Shown here in pieces: positions 21,894 through 28,359 of a stretch of DNA of 28,359 nt. Made by a program: the position numbers and the translations under genes. How positions within the stretch are numbered: position 1 is the first letter of the stretch; the number at the start of each line of letters is the position of its first letter. The DNA is from CAYRAV01 sp964422365 (GTDB lineage Bacteria > Bacillota > Clostridia > Lachnospirales > Lachnospiraceae). The notes beneath the pieces are model-generated. The model searched no databases, was not told the origin of the DNA, and saw nothing but the letters and a program-made list of their open reading frames with translations. The stretch covers positions 1-28,359 of the forward strand of contig CAYRAV010000040.1 of the NCBI GenBank assembly GCA_964422365.1, read 5' to 3'.

Positions 21894-22487
21894 ATGGCAA
21901 TAGATAGAACCCCAGTGCTAAAAAGATGTAGATCACTTGGAATTGATCCTGTATACATGGGACTTGACAAGAAATCTAACAGATCACCTAGAGCAGGAAA
22001 AAAACAAAGTGAATATGGTTTGCAGTTAAAAGAAAAACAGAAAGCAAAATTTATTTATGGAGTTTTAGAAAAACCTTTTAGAAATATGTTTGCAAAAGCA
22101 CAAAAAATCAAAACTGGTACAACTGGTGAAAATTTAATGATTTTATTGGAGCTTAGATTAGATAACGTTCTTTTCCGTATGGGATACGGTAGAACAAGAA
22201 AAGAAGCTAGACAGATTGTTGATCACAAACATGTATTAGTAAATGGAAAAAGAGTGAATATTCCATCATATCAGGTAAAGGCCGGCGATACAATTGAAAT
22301 TGCTGAAAAATATAAAAATGCTCAGAGATACAAAGATATTTTAGAAGTAACTGATACAAGATTGGTTCCAGCATGGTTAGAAGCAAATCATGAAAATCTT
22401 TCAGGTACAGTAAAAGAGCTGCCAACAAGAGACCAGATTGAGGTTCCGGTAAACGAAGTGCTTATTGTCGAGTTATATTCTAAATAA
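21894..22487 (+). CDS. rpsD: 30S ribosomal protein S4
   Basis: A primary 16S binder in the 30S body and, in several bacteria, a translational repressor. The 197-residue protein is the zinc-free form: the N-terminal cysteine cluster is missing, with only Cys12 in that region. The S4 RNA-binding domain is clear (LELRLDNVLFRMGYGRTRKE and ARQIVDHKHVLVNGKRVNIP). SD AGGAGGTAA (21881-21889). Its location inside the alpha operon makes feedback on rpsM and rpoA plausible. Confidence 0.97.
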   Translation: MAIDRTPVLKRCRSLGIDPVYMGLDKKSNRSPRAGKKQSEYGLQLKEKQKAKFIYGVLEKPFRNMFAKAQKIKTGTTGENLMILLELRLDNVLFRMGYGRTRKEARQIVDHKHVLVNGKRVNIPSYQVKAGDTIEIAEKYKNAQRYKDILEVTDTRLVPAWLEANHENLSGTVKELPTRDQIEVPVNEVLIVELYSK

Positions 22488-22564
22488 TAATTGTTATACA
22501 GTATTTATTTTGAATTTTAACGCGATAATAACCAAATAGCATAACCCAAAAGGAGGGTCCATTA

Positions 22565-23524
22565 GTGTTTGATTTTGAAAAACCAAAAATTGAGATCGCA
22601 GAAATTTCTGAAGATAAAAAATACGGACGTTTTGTAGTAGAACCCCTTGAAAGAGGATATGGTACAACTTTGGGTAATTCTCTAAGAAGAATTATGCTTT
22701 CTTCATTGCCTGGTACAGCAGTAAGTCAAGTAAAGATTGAAGGTATCGTGCATGAGTTTAGTGCAATTCCTGGAGTAAAGGAAGATGTAACAGAAATCAT
22801 CATGAATATTAAGAGCTTGGCAATTAAAAATACAAGTGAAACCAGTGAGCCTAAGACTGCTTATATAGAGTTTGAGGGCGAAGGTGTTGTAACAGCAGGT
22901 GATATTCAGGTTGATCCTGATATTGAAATCTTAAATCCGGATTTGGTAATTGCTACCTTAAGCGGTGGACCGGATTGCAAATTGTATATGGAATTAACCA
23001 TTACAAGAGGCAGAGGTTATATTAGCTCTGATAAAAATAAAAACGAAGATTTACCAATTGGTGTTATTCCAATTGACTCTATTTACACACCAGTAGAGCG
23101 TGTGAATTTAACAGTTCAGAATACTCGTGTTGGTCAAATTACAGATTATGACAAACTTACATTAGATGTATTTACCAATGGTACTTTAGAGCCGGACGAA
23201 GCAGTAAGCTTAGCAGCAAAAGTATTAAGTGAACACTTAAATTCCTTTATCGATTTATCTGAAAATGCAAAAACAGCAGAAATTATGGTAGAAAAAGAAG
23301 ATAATGTGAAAGAAAAAGTTCTTGAAATGAATATTGATGAATTGGAACTTTCTGTACGTTCTTATAACTGTTTGAAGAGAGCTGGTATTAATACAGTAGA
23401 AGAATTAACAAACAGAACTTCTGAAGATATGATGAAAGTGAGAAATCTTGGACGTAAATCTTTAGAAGAAGTACTTGCAAAATTAAAAGAACTTGGATTA
23501 TCTTTGAATTTAAGTGATGATTAA
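22565..23524 (+). CDS. rpoA: RNA polymerase alpha subunit
   Basis: Dimerises to nucleate RNA polymerase assembly and touches UP elements and activators through its C-terminal domain. The 319 residues include the N-terminal domain (~1-230, with LERGYGTTLGNSLRRIMLSS and PDEAVSLAAKVL), a linker with an acidic EKEDNVKEK stretch, and the C-terminal domain (~250-315, IDELELSVRSYNCLKRAGIN and MKVRNLGRKSLEEV). The start is GTG 22565 behind AAAGGAGGG (22549-22557). Confidence 0.97.
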   Translation: MFDFEKPKIEIAEISEDKKYGRFVVEPLERGYGTTLGNSLRRIMLSSLPGTAVSQVKIEGIVHEFSAIPGVKEDVTEIIMNIKSLAIKNTSETSEPKTAYIEFEGEGVVTAGDIQVDPDIEILNPDLVIATLSGGPDCKLYMELTITRGRGYISSDKNKNEDLPIGVIPIDSIYTPVERVNLTVQNTRVGQITDYDKLTLDVFTNGTLEPDEAVSLAAKVLSEHLNSFIDLSENAKTAEIMVEKEDNVKEKVLEMNIDELELSVRSYNCLKRAGINTVEELTNRTSEDMMKVRNLGRKSLEEVLAKLKELGLSLNLSDD

Positions 23525-23589
23525 TATGTAAGTGTTAACTGTGATATATGGAACGAATCTAGAATGCAGACTATTTAGGAGGTAAGCAA

Positions 23590-24141
23590 ATGGCAGGATA
23601 TAGAAAACTCGGCAGAACATCTAGCCAGAGAAAAGCTTTGCTTAGAAACCAAGTAACAAATTTACTGTATCATGGGAAAATTGTTACAACGGAAGCTAAG
23701 GCAAAAGAAATTCGTAGAATTGCAGAAAGTATCATTGCAATGGGTGTTAGAGAAAGAGACAACTACGAAACTGTAACAGTAGAATCTAGAGTTGCAAAAA
23801 GAGATGAAAATGGTAGAAAAATTACAGAAGAGAAAACAAGCAAAAATGGTAAGAAATACCAAGTTGTATCTTATGAAACTGTAAAGAAAGAAATTAGAAA
23901 AGATAGTCCTTCCCGTTTACATGCAAGAAGACAAATGAATAAAATTTTGTACAGTGTAAAAGAAGTTCCAACTCAGGCGGCTGGAAGAAAGAGAAATACA
24001 AAAACTGTAGATGTAGCAGAAATTGTATTTAATGACATTGCACCAAAATATGCTGACCGTAATGGTGGTTATACAAGAATTATTAAAATTGGACCACGTA
24101 AAGGTGATGCAGCGATGGAAGTATTAATTGAACTAGTATAA
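23590..24141 (+). CDS. rplQ: 50S ribosomal protein L17, enlarged form
   Basis: A 50S protein near the tunnel exit. The conserved core is present: YRKLGRTSSQRKALLRNQVT (4-23), LHARRQ (110-115), and APKYADRNGGYTRIIKIGPR (151-170). At 183 residues it is ~60 longer than the usual 115-130. The extra sequence is a charged, repeat-poor insertion at about 53-106 and a shorter basic one at about 126-140 (QTAAGRKRNTKT-like). SD TTAGGAGGT (23575-23583). It ends the operon; a strong terminator begins 10 nt later. Confidence 0.95.
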   Translation: MAGYRKLGRTSSQRKALLRNQVTNLLYHGKIVTTEAKAKEIRRIAESIIAMGVRERDNYETVTVESRVAKRDENGRKITEEKTSKNGKKYQVVSYETVKKEIRKDSPSRLHARRQMNKILYSVKEVPTQAAGRKRNTKTVDVAEIVFNDIAPKYADRNGGYTRIIKIGPRKGDAAMEVLIELV

Positions 24142-24151
24142 TTCTTGTGAA

Positions 24152-24193
24152 CATAAAAAATCCCTTTTTCGAAAGAAATAGGGATTTTTTATG
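24152..24193. terminator. Strong bidirectional terminator after rplQ
   Basis: CATAAAAAATCCCT (24152-24165) pairs exactly with its complement (24180-24193), and the inner TTTC/GAAA can extend the stem. It is A-rich before and T-rich after, so it works on either strand. It ends the ribosomal cluster. Confidence 0.9.
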
Positions 24194-24352
24194 TATCAAC
24201 GCTATATATTCTGATGTTTTACGAATGTTGCCTCTCAAACAATTACGTCTAATTCATACAATCTGCCCTTAGTAACAGGACTTATGCACAGATGATACAG
24301 ATATTTCTACATAACGGAATTGTAATTGAAAATATTATCATAGTTTGTTATG

Positions 24353-24381
24353 TTTACAAAAATTTAAATATAGTTTACAAT
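24353..24381 (+). promoter_or_regulatory. Promoter of the ecfA1-ecfA2-ecfT operon
   Basis: TTTACA (24353-24358), 17 nt, TACAAT (24376-24381). It predicts a ~260-nt untranslated leader with small hairpins only (ATAATT/AATTAT 24432-24447; GCAAAGA/TCTTTGC 24462-24489). No known riboswitch pattern was recognised. The stretch 24194-24352 shows nothing. Confidence 0.5.
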
Positions 24382-24648
24382 AAATAACAGTATGGCAAAA
24401 GGATATTATAAACTTTTGCAGAGGTAAATAGATAATTTGGAAATTATTTTTATTCCTATGGGCAAAGAAACTGTTCTGTATGTCTTTGCTAAAGTGTAAA
24501 TGTTTAGTTCTCTATTTGGTAATAGTTGTGAGAGGATTAAATATCACAAAAATTGTGGTATACAACATCTTGTAATAAGCAACTTTTAGACGTGCTCTAA
24601 TTAATTGTTTATGAAACATAAAATACATTTTAGAAAGGGGTTGTTGGG

Positions 24649-25512
24649 ATGGTTAAATCAAATGACCTTACATTTGAATATATAAGGCGGGATGAAGATG
24701 GAAATGTAGAATCTATTTATAAAGCATTAAATCATGTGAATATAGATGTAAAGCAAGGGGATTTTATAGCCGTCTTAGGGCATAATGGTTCAGGAAAATC
24801 TACATTAGCAAAGCACATTAATGCATTGCTCTATCCAACGGAAGGAACGATTTGGATAGACGGAATGAATACCAAAAAAGAAGAATTATTATGGCGAATT
24901 AGGAAAACTGCAGGCATGGTATTTCAAAATCCTGATAATCAACTGGTTTCAAATATAGTAGAAGAAGATGTGGCATTTGGACCAGAAAACTTAGGATTAG
25001 AGAGTAGTACAATTATTGAAAGAGTAAAATATGCATTAAATGCAGTAGGAATGGAACATTTCAAGAAACAATCACCAAATCATTTATCCGGAGGGCAGAA
25101 ACAGAGAATTGCAATTGCAGGAGTATTAGCGATGCAGCCAAAGTGTATTGTGCTAGATGAGCCAACTGCGATGCTAGATCCACAAGGAAGACAAGAAGTG
25201 ATTGATTTAATCAAACAATTGCATATAAAAGAAAAAATAACAGTAATTCTAATTACACATTATATGGAAGAAGTGGTGGAAGCAGATAAAGTAATTGTAA
25301 TGCATAAGGGAGAAGTTGTATTAGAAGGTACACCAAAAGAAATTTTTACAAAGGATGCAGAGCTAGAACAATATGCAATTACGCTTCCACAGATTACAAT
25401 ATTGGCAAATGAACTGAGAAAAGCAGGTATGGATATTAAAAGAGGTATTTTAACAAAAGAAGAACTAGTAAAGGAAATTGAAGAAAATTATATACAGAAA
25501 TGGAAACAATAG
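24649..25512 (+). CDS. ecfA1: ECF transporter ATPase A1
   Basis: One of two ATPases that energise the shared ECF module, which serves several vitamin- or metal-specific S components. The 287 residues carry Walker A GHNGSGKST (44-52), Q-loop Q93 in VFQNPDNQL, signature LSGGQ (146-150), Walker B CIVLDEP with Glu171, and the H-loop in ITHYMEEV. The C-terminal extension ending VKEIEENYIQKW is typical of EcfA1. The SD AAAGGGG (24634-24640) is modest. 21 nt separate it from ecfA2. Confidence 0.95.
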   Translation: MVKSNDLTFEYIRRDEDGNVESIYKALNHVNIDVKQGDFIAVLGHNGSGKSTLAKHINALLYPTEGTIWIDGMNTKKEELLWRIRKTAGMVFQNPDNQLVSNIVEEDVAFGPENLGLESSTIIERVKYALNAVGMEHFKKQSPNHLSGGQKQRIAIAGVLAMQPKCIVLDEPTAMLDPQGRQEVIDLIKQLHIKEKITVILITHYMEEVVEADKVIVMHKGEVVLEGTPKEIFTKDAELEQYAITLPQITILANELRKAGMDIKRGILTKEELVKEIEENYIQKWKQ

Positions 25513-25533
25513 CAAAAAGGAGAGAAAGTGCAT

Positions 25534-26421
25534 ATGGCAATTATAGTGGATAAAGTAACATATGTTTATGGAGAAGGCACACCAGAAAAACATTATGCAC
25601 TAAAAAATATCAATTTAAAAATAGAAGATGGAGAATTCATAGGACTTGTAGGACATACAGGTTCAGGGAAATCTACATTAGTACAACATTTAAATGGGCT
25701 TTTAGTACCGACCTATGGAAATATTTACTACAATGGTGTTGATATTCATGATGGAATGAATAAAAGGGAATTAAGAAGTAAAATCGGATTGGTATTTCAA
25801 TATCCGGAATATCAGTTATTTGAAACAACAGTGATAAAGGATGTATCGTTTGGACCAAAGAATATGGGGCTTTCCAATTTAGAAGTAGATGTAAGAAGTT
25901 TCGAAGCATTAAAACAAGTAGGAATAGGAGAAGAATTGTTAGATGCATCTCCCATGGAATTGTCAGGCGGGCAAAAACGTAAGGTAGCAATTGCAGGAAT
26001 TTTGGCAATGCATCCAGAAGTAATGATTTTAGATGAACCAGCTGCTGGATTAGATCCCAGGGGAAAGGAAGAGATATTAGAATTAATTTACCATATTCAT
26101 AAGGAGAAAAATAGTACCATTATTATGATTTCGCATAGCATGGACGATGTTGCAAAATATGCAGGCAGAATGATTGTCATGGATGGTGGAGAAATAAAGC
26201 TGGATGGAAAACCAGAAAAAATATTTCAATTTGAAAAAGAATTGCAACAAATGGGGCTGGCAGTACCGCAGGTCACACAAGTATTGAATACACTTAAAAA
26301 AGATGGATTTTTGGTAAACACAAATGCATTTACAATAGAAGATGCAAAAAAAAATATTTTAGATGCACTGAACGATAAAAGTAATAATAGAAGTTTTAGT
26401 GATATGCCAGTGAGGAGATAA
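25534..26421 (+). CDS. ecfA2: ECF transporter ATPase A2
   Basis: Partner ATPase of EcfA1. The 295 residues have Walker A GHTGSGKST (40-48), Q-loop in VFQYPEYQLF (87-96), signature LSGGQ (143-147), Walker B MILDEPAAGLDP (Glu168) and the H-loop in ISHSMDDVA. ATG 25534 is 9 nt after the SD AAAGGAGAG (25516-25524); the in-frame GTG at 25528 is only 3 nt away and is rejected. Two nucleotides separate the stop from ecfT, suggesting coupled translation. Confidence 0.95.
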   Translation: MAIIVDKVTYVYGEGTPEKHYALKNINLKIEDGEFIGLVGHTGSGKSTLVQHLNGLLVPTYGNIYYNGVDIHDGMNKRELRSKIGLVFQYPEYQLFETTVIKDVSFGPKNMGLSNLEVDVRSFEALKQVGIGEELLDASPMELSGGQKRKVAIAGILAMHPEVMILDEPAAGLDPRGKEEILELIYHIHKEKNSTIIMISHSMDDVAKYAGRMIVMDGGEIKLDGKPEKIFQFEKELQQMGLAVPQVTQVLNTLKKDGFLVNTNAFTIEDAKKNILDALNDKSNNRSFSDMPVRR

Positions 26422-26423
26422 AA

Positions 26424-27230
26424 ATGTTAAGAGATATTACATTAGGACAATATTATAGGGCAGATTCTCTTATTCATAAGTTAGATGCAAGATTAAAATT
26501 AATTGCAACTTTTATATTTATGATTAGTCTATTTTGTTTTCAGGGAATGATAGGATATGCGATTGCTGCATTATTTTTATTTTTTGTGATTAAACTTTCG
26601 AAAATACCATTAGGACACATGGTAAAAGGATTAAAGGCAATCATGATGTTAATGTTGATTACAGTAGTATTTCAGGTATTTTTTACAACAGGAACAGTCA
26701 TATGCAGAATAGGGATTTTTACCATTACAAAAGAAGGAATCAAGGGAGCGGTTTTTATCAGTTTCCGTCTAATCTTTTTGATTTTAGGTTCTTCTATTAT
26801 GACATATACCACAATGCCAAATCAGTTAACAGATGCTATAGAAGCGGTATTAAAGCCATTAAAGTATGTGAAAGTGCCAGTACATGATATTGCTATGATG
26901 ATGTCAATTGCTTTAAGATTCATTCCAATTTTAGTAGAAGAAACAGACAAAATAATGAAAGCCCAATTAGCAAGAGGAGCAGATTTTGAAAATGGAAATT
27001 TATTAAAGAGGGCAAAAAGTATGATGCCTGTTTTTATACCATTGTTTATTTCAGCGTTTAAAAGGGCAGATGACCTGGCTGTTGCTATGGAGGCACGGTG
27101 CTATAACGGCAGCGGAGGACGAACTAAAATGTATCCTTTGAAGTATAAAAGGCGGGATAGAATAGCATACGGAATATTGGGTGTATATTTTGCTGCTATC
27201 ATAGTAATTCCGCGGGTAATTCCGTTTTAA
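26424..27230 (+). CDS. ecfT: ECF transporter transmembrane subunit T
   Basis: Membrane scaffold that links the two ATPases to an S component. The 268 residues show several hydrophobic segments (about 25-60, 70-90, 100-128 and 250-267). The two coupling-helix motifs that dock on the ATPases are ARGAD (183-187) and AMEARCY (221-227). The second has Cys where many homologues have Gly, a form also common in Firmicutes. SD GAGGAG (26413-26418). No S-component gene is adjacent, consistent with a group II shared module. Confidence 0.95.
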   Translation: MLRDITLGQYYRADSLIHKLDARLKLIATFIFMISLFCFQGMIGYAIAALFLFFVIKLSKIPLGHMVKGLKAIMMLMLITVVFQVFFTTGTVICRIGIFTITKEGIKGAVFISFRLIFLILGSSIMTYTTMPNQLTDAIEAVLKPLKYVKVPVHDIAMMMSIALRFIPILVEETDKIMKAQLARGADFENGNLLKRAKSMMPVFIPLFISAFKRADDLAVAMEARCYNGSGGRTKMYPLKYKRRDRIAYGILGVYFAAIIVIPRVIPF

Positions 27231-27314
27231 AAATTGGCAAGCTTCTTGTATGCAACAAATAGTAACTATTTAGAATTACATTCATAATTTGCAGAAGTTA
27301 TATTTAAACGATAA

Positions 27315-27406
27315 TTTACAGAAAGGATATTTGTAAACACAAGAAAGGATAGTGTTTGCTCTTCATATAAATCAGTAGTGCACTTAAGAACTGATATTTA
27401 TGTGAA
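27315..27406 (+). promoter_or_regulatory. Alternative hairpins and repeated GAAAGGATA upstream of truA
   Basis: AGAAAGGATA occurs at 27320-27329 and 27342-27351. Each copy lies in a hairpin loop: TTTACA/TGTAAA (27315-27320 with 27332-27337) and AAACAC/GTGTTT (27335-27340 with 27352-27357). The two stems share 27335-27337 and exclude each other. A larger hairpin (27362-27376 with 27390-27406) follows, just before the truA start, which has no SD of its own. Confidence 0.4.
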
Positions 27407-27420
27407 CTTTGGTATAAAAT

Positions 27421-28161
27421 ATGAAACGAATAAAGTTAACAGTTTCTTATGATGGAACAAATTATCATGGCTGGCAGATACAGCCAAGAGAGATAACAGT
27501 AGAAAAAGTATTAAATGATACATTATCACAGCTGTTGAAAGAGAAAATTACTGTTATTGGTGCAAGCCGTACAGATGCAGGGGTACATGCAATGGGGAAT
27601 GTAGCAGTATTTGACACAAGTACAACCATACCATCAGAGAAAATAGCATTGGCATTAAATACAAAACTGCCTAAAGATATCCGTATCCAAAAGTCAGAGG
27701 AAGTGCATAAGGAGTTTCATCCAAGACACTGTAATAGTAGAAAAACATATGAATATTGGATATTGAACAGGGCAATAGAATTGCCAACAGAACGACTATA
27801 CACTTATTACTATTATAAACCGCTGGACATAGAAGCCATGAATCTGGCAGCACAATATTTTTTAGGTGAACATGATTTTAAAAGTTTTTGTTCTGCACGA
27901 ACAGATGTAGAAAGTACAGTAAGAATCATAGATAGATTAGATGTGCGGAAAGAGGGAGAAATGGTAAAAATACAGATAACAGGAAATGGATTTCTTTATA
28001 ATATGGTCAGGATAATCTCAGGAACATTAATAGAAATTGGTTTGCACAAATATTCACCTGAAATGATAGAAAAAATAATAGAGGCGAAAGATAGAACAAA
28101 AGCCGGACCCAGTGCACCACCCCAAGGATTAAGATTAATGCAAATAGAATATGAGAGTTAG
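27421..28161 (+). CDS. truA: tRNA pseudouridine synthase A (positions 38-40)
   Basis: Converts uridines 38-40 in the anticodon stem of many tRNAs to pseudouridine. The 246-residue product begins RIKLTVSYDGTNYHGWQIQ and has the catalytic Asp52 in GASRTDAGVHA (48-57 region), with FKSFCSARTD and GFLYNMVRIISGTLIEIG later. The N-terminus fits ATG 27421 well, yet no SD lies within 20 nt upstream; instead GGTATAAAAT abuts the start. The gene is 190 nt from ecfT, and this pairing is common in Firmicutes. Confidence 0.95.
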   Translation: MKRIKLTVSYDGTNYHGWQIQPREITVEKVLNDTLSQLLKEKITVIGASRTDAGVHAMGNVAVFDTSTTIPSEKIALALNTKLPKDIRIQKSEEVHKEFHPRHCNSRKTYEYWILNRAIELPTERLYTYYYYKPLDIEAMNLAAQYFLGEHDFKSFCSARTDVESTVRIIDRLDVRKEGEMVKIQITGNGFLYNMVRIISGTLIEIGLHKYSPEMIEKIIEAKDRTKAGPSAPPQGLRLMQIEYES

Positions 28162-28276
28162 TTTGGCATACAGAAGAGATTGTGGTAATGAATTTTCAGA
28201 CATGCTTGCTCTTAGGAGTATAAGTCTTGGATAAAAATAGAAAAACAATAGGGCAATGATAGAAAGGGAATAAAAA

Positions 28277-28359
28277 ATGAAATCAGTACAGGATTTAAAA
28301 CAACAGATAAACAAGATAGATGGAAAAAGTTATGGAATGTATAAAACAGTGAAAGGAGT
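28277..28359 (+). CDS. N-terminus of a probable ABC-class P-loop ATPase protein (cut by window end)
   Basis: Only 27 codons are present: MKSVQDLKQQINKIDGKSYG, then MYKTVKG. This start resembles the predicted 'ATPase of the ABC class' family, whose members open with a helix ending in a RIDGKSYGAYK-like turn. Function in that family is unknown. SD AAAGGGAA (28263-28270). No P-loop is visible because the gene runs off the window, so the assignment is tentative. The gap after truA (28162-28276) shows no clear terminator. Confidence 0.45.
   Translation, partial: MKSVQDLKQQINKIDGKSYGMYKTVKG

Noticed and set aside
27410..27421. Leaderless truA from an extended -10 (TGGTATAAA) abutting the ATG
   Set aside because: The start would fall a few nt after the ATG and there is no good -35; not supported.
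1..28359. CRISPR arrays, tRNA or rRNA genes
   Set aside because: No regularly spaced repeats, cloverleaf sequences or rRNA-like stretches were seen on either strand.

Overview
The window is AT-rich and comes from a low-GC Gram-positive anaerobe of the Clostridia, most likely a Lachnospiraceae-type gut bacterium. This rests on the ribosomal operon order, with rpsD inside the alpha operon and ecfA1-ecfA2-ecfT-truA behind rplQ. It also rests on an enlarged L17, strong GGAGG Shine-Dalgarno (SD) sites, and decayed Rpn and PD-(D/E)XK/AAA-ATPase genes of the kind abundant in that family. Species cannot be named from sequence alone.

Region 1 (1-1350) is a graveyard of mobile or selfish genes: the 3' end of an Rpn-type nuclease gene, a second Rpn-like fragment, an antisense transposase N-terminus with an inverted repeat over its start codon, and an AAA-ATPase/PD-(D/E)XK gene broken by two frameshifts. 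Region 2 (1570-2283) is one intact gene for a 237-residue protein I do not recognise, with a disordered Ser/acidic N-terminal half. Region 3 (2378-5113) is a dTDP-sugar operon rmlA-rmlC-rmlB with its own promoter and no rmlD. Region 4 (5114-5780) holds a possible small RNA and an orphan P-II signalling protein.

Region 5 (5781-24193) is the long ribosomal cluster. A structured S10 leader precedes rpsJ-rplC-rplD-rplW-rplB-rpsS-rplV-rpsC-rplP-rpmC-rpsQ, then rplN-rplX-rplE-rpsN-rpsH-rplF-rplR-rpsE-rpmD-rplO-secY. adk-map-(KOW protein)-infA follow, with a promoter before adk and a terminator-like hairpin after infA. A new promoter then starts rpmJ-rpsM-rpsK-rpsD-rpoA-rplQ, closed by a strong bidirectional terminator at 24152-24193. 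These genes supply ribosomal subunits, the Sec channel, an RNA polymerase subunit, nucleotide balance (Adk), N-terminal Met removal (Map) and initiation factor IF-1. Several spacers of 150-360 nt inside the cluster contain hairpins and are the best place to look for undescribed cis-regulation.

Region 6 (24353-28161) encodes the shared energising module of ECF vitamin transporters (ecfA1-ecfA2-ecfT) and the pseudouridine synthase truA. At the right edge, instead of the rplM-rpsI pair that often follows truA in Firmicutes, a gene starts that looks like a P-loop 'ABC-class ATPase' protein; it is cut by the window end. No tRNA, rRNA or CRISPR array was seen. I found no convincing wholly new multi-gene system; the most novel-looking items are the orphan 237-residue protein, the leader RNAs and the possible sRNA.
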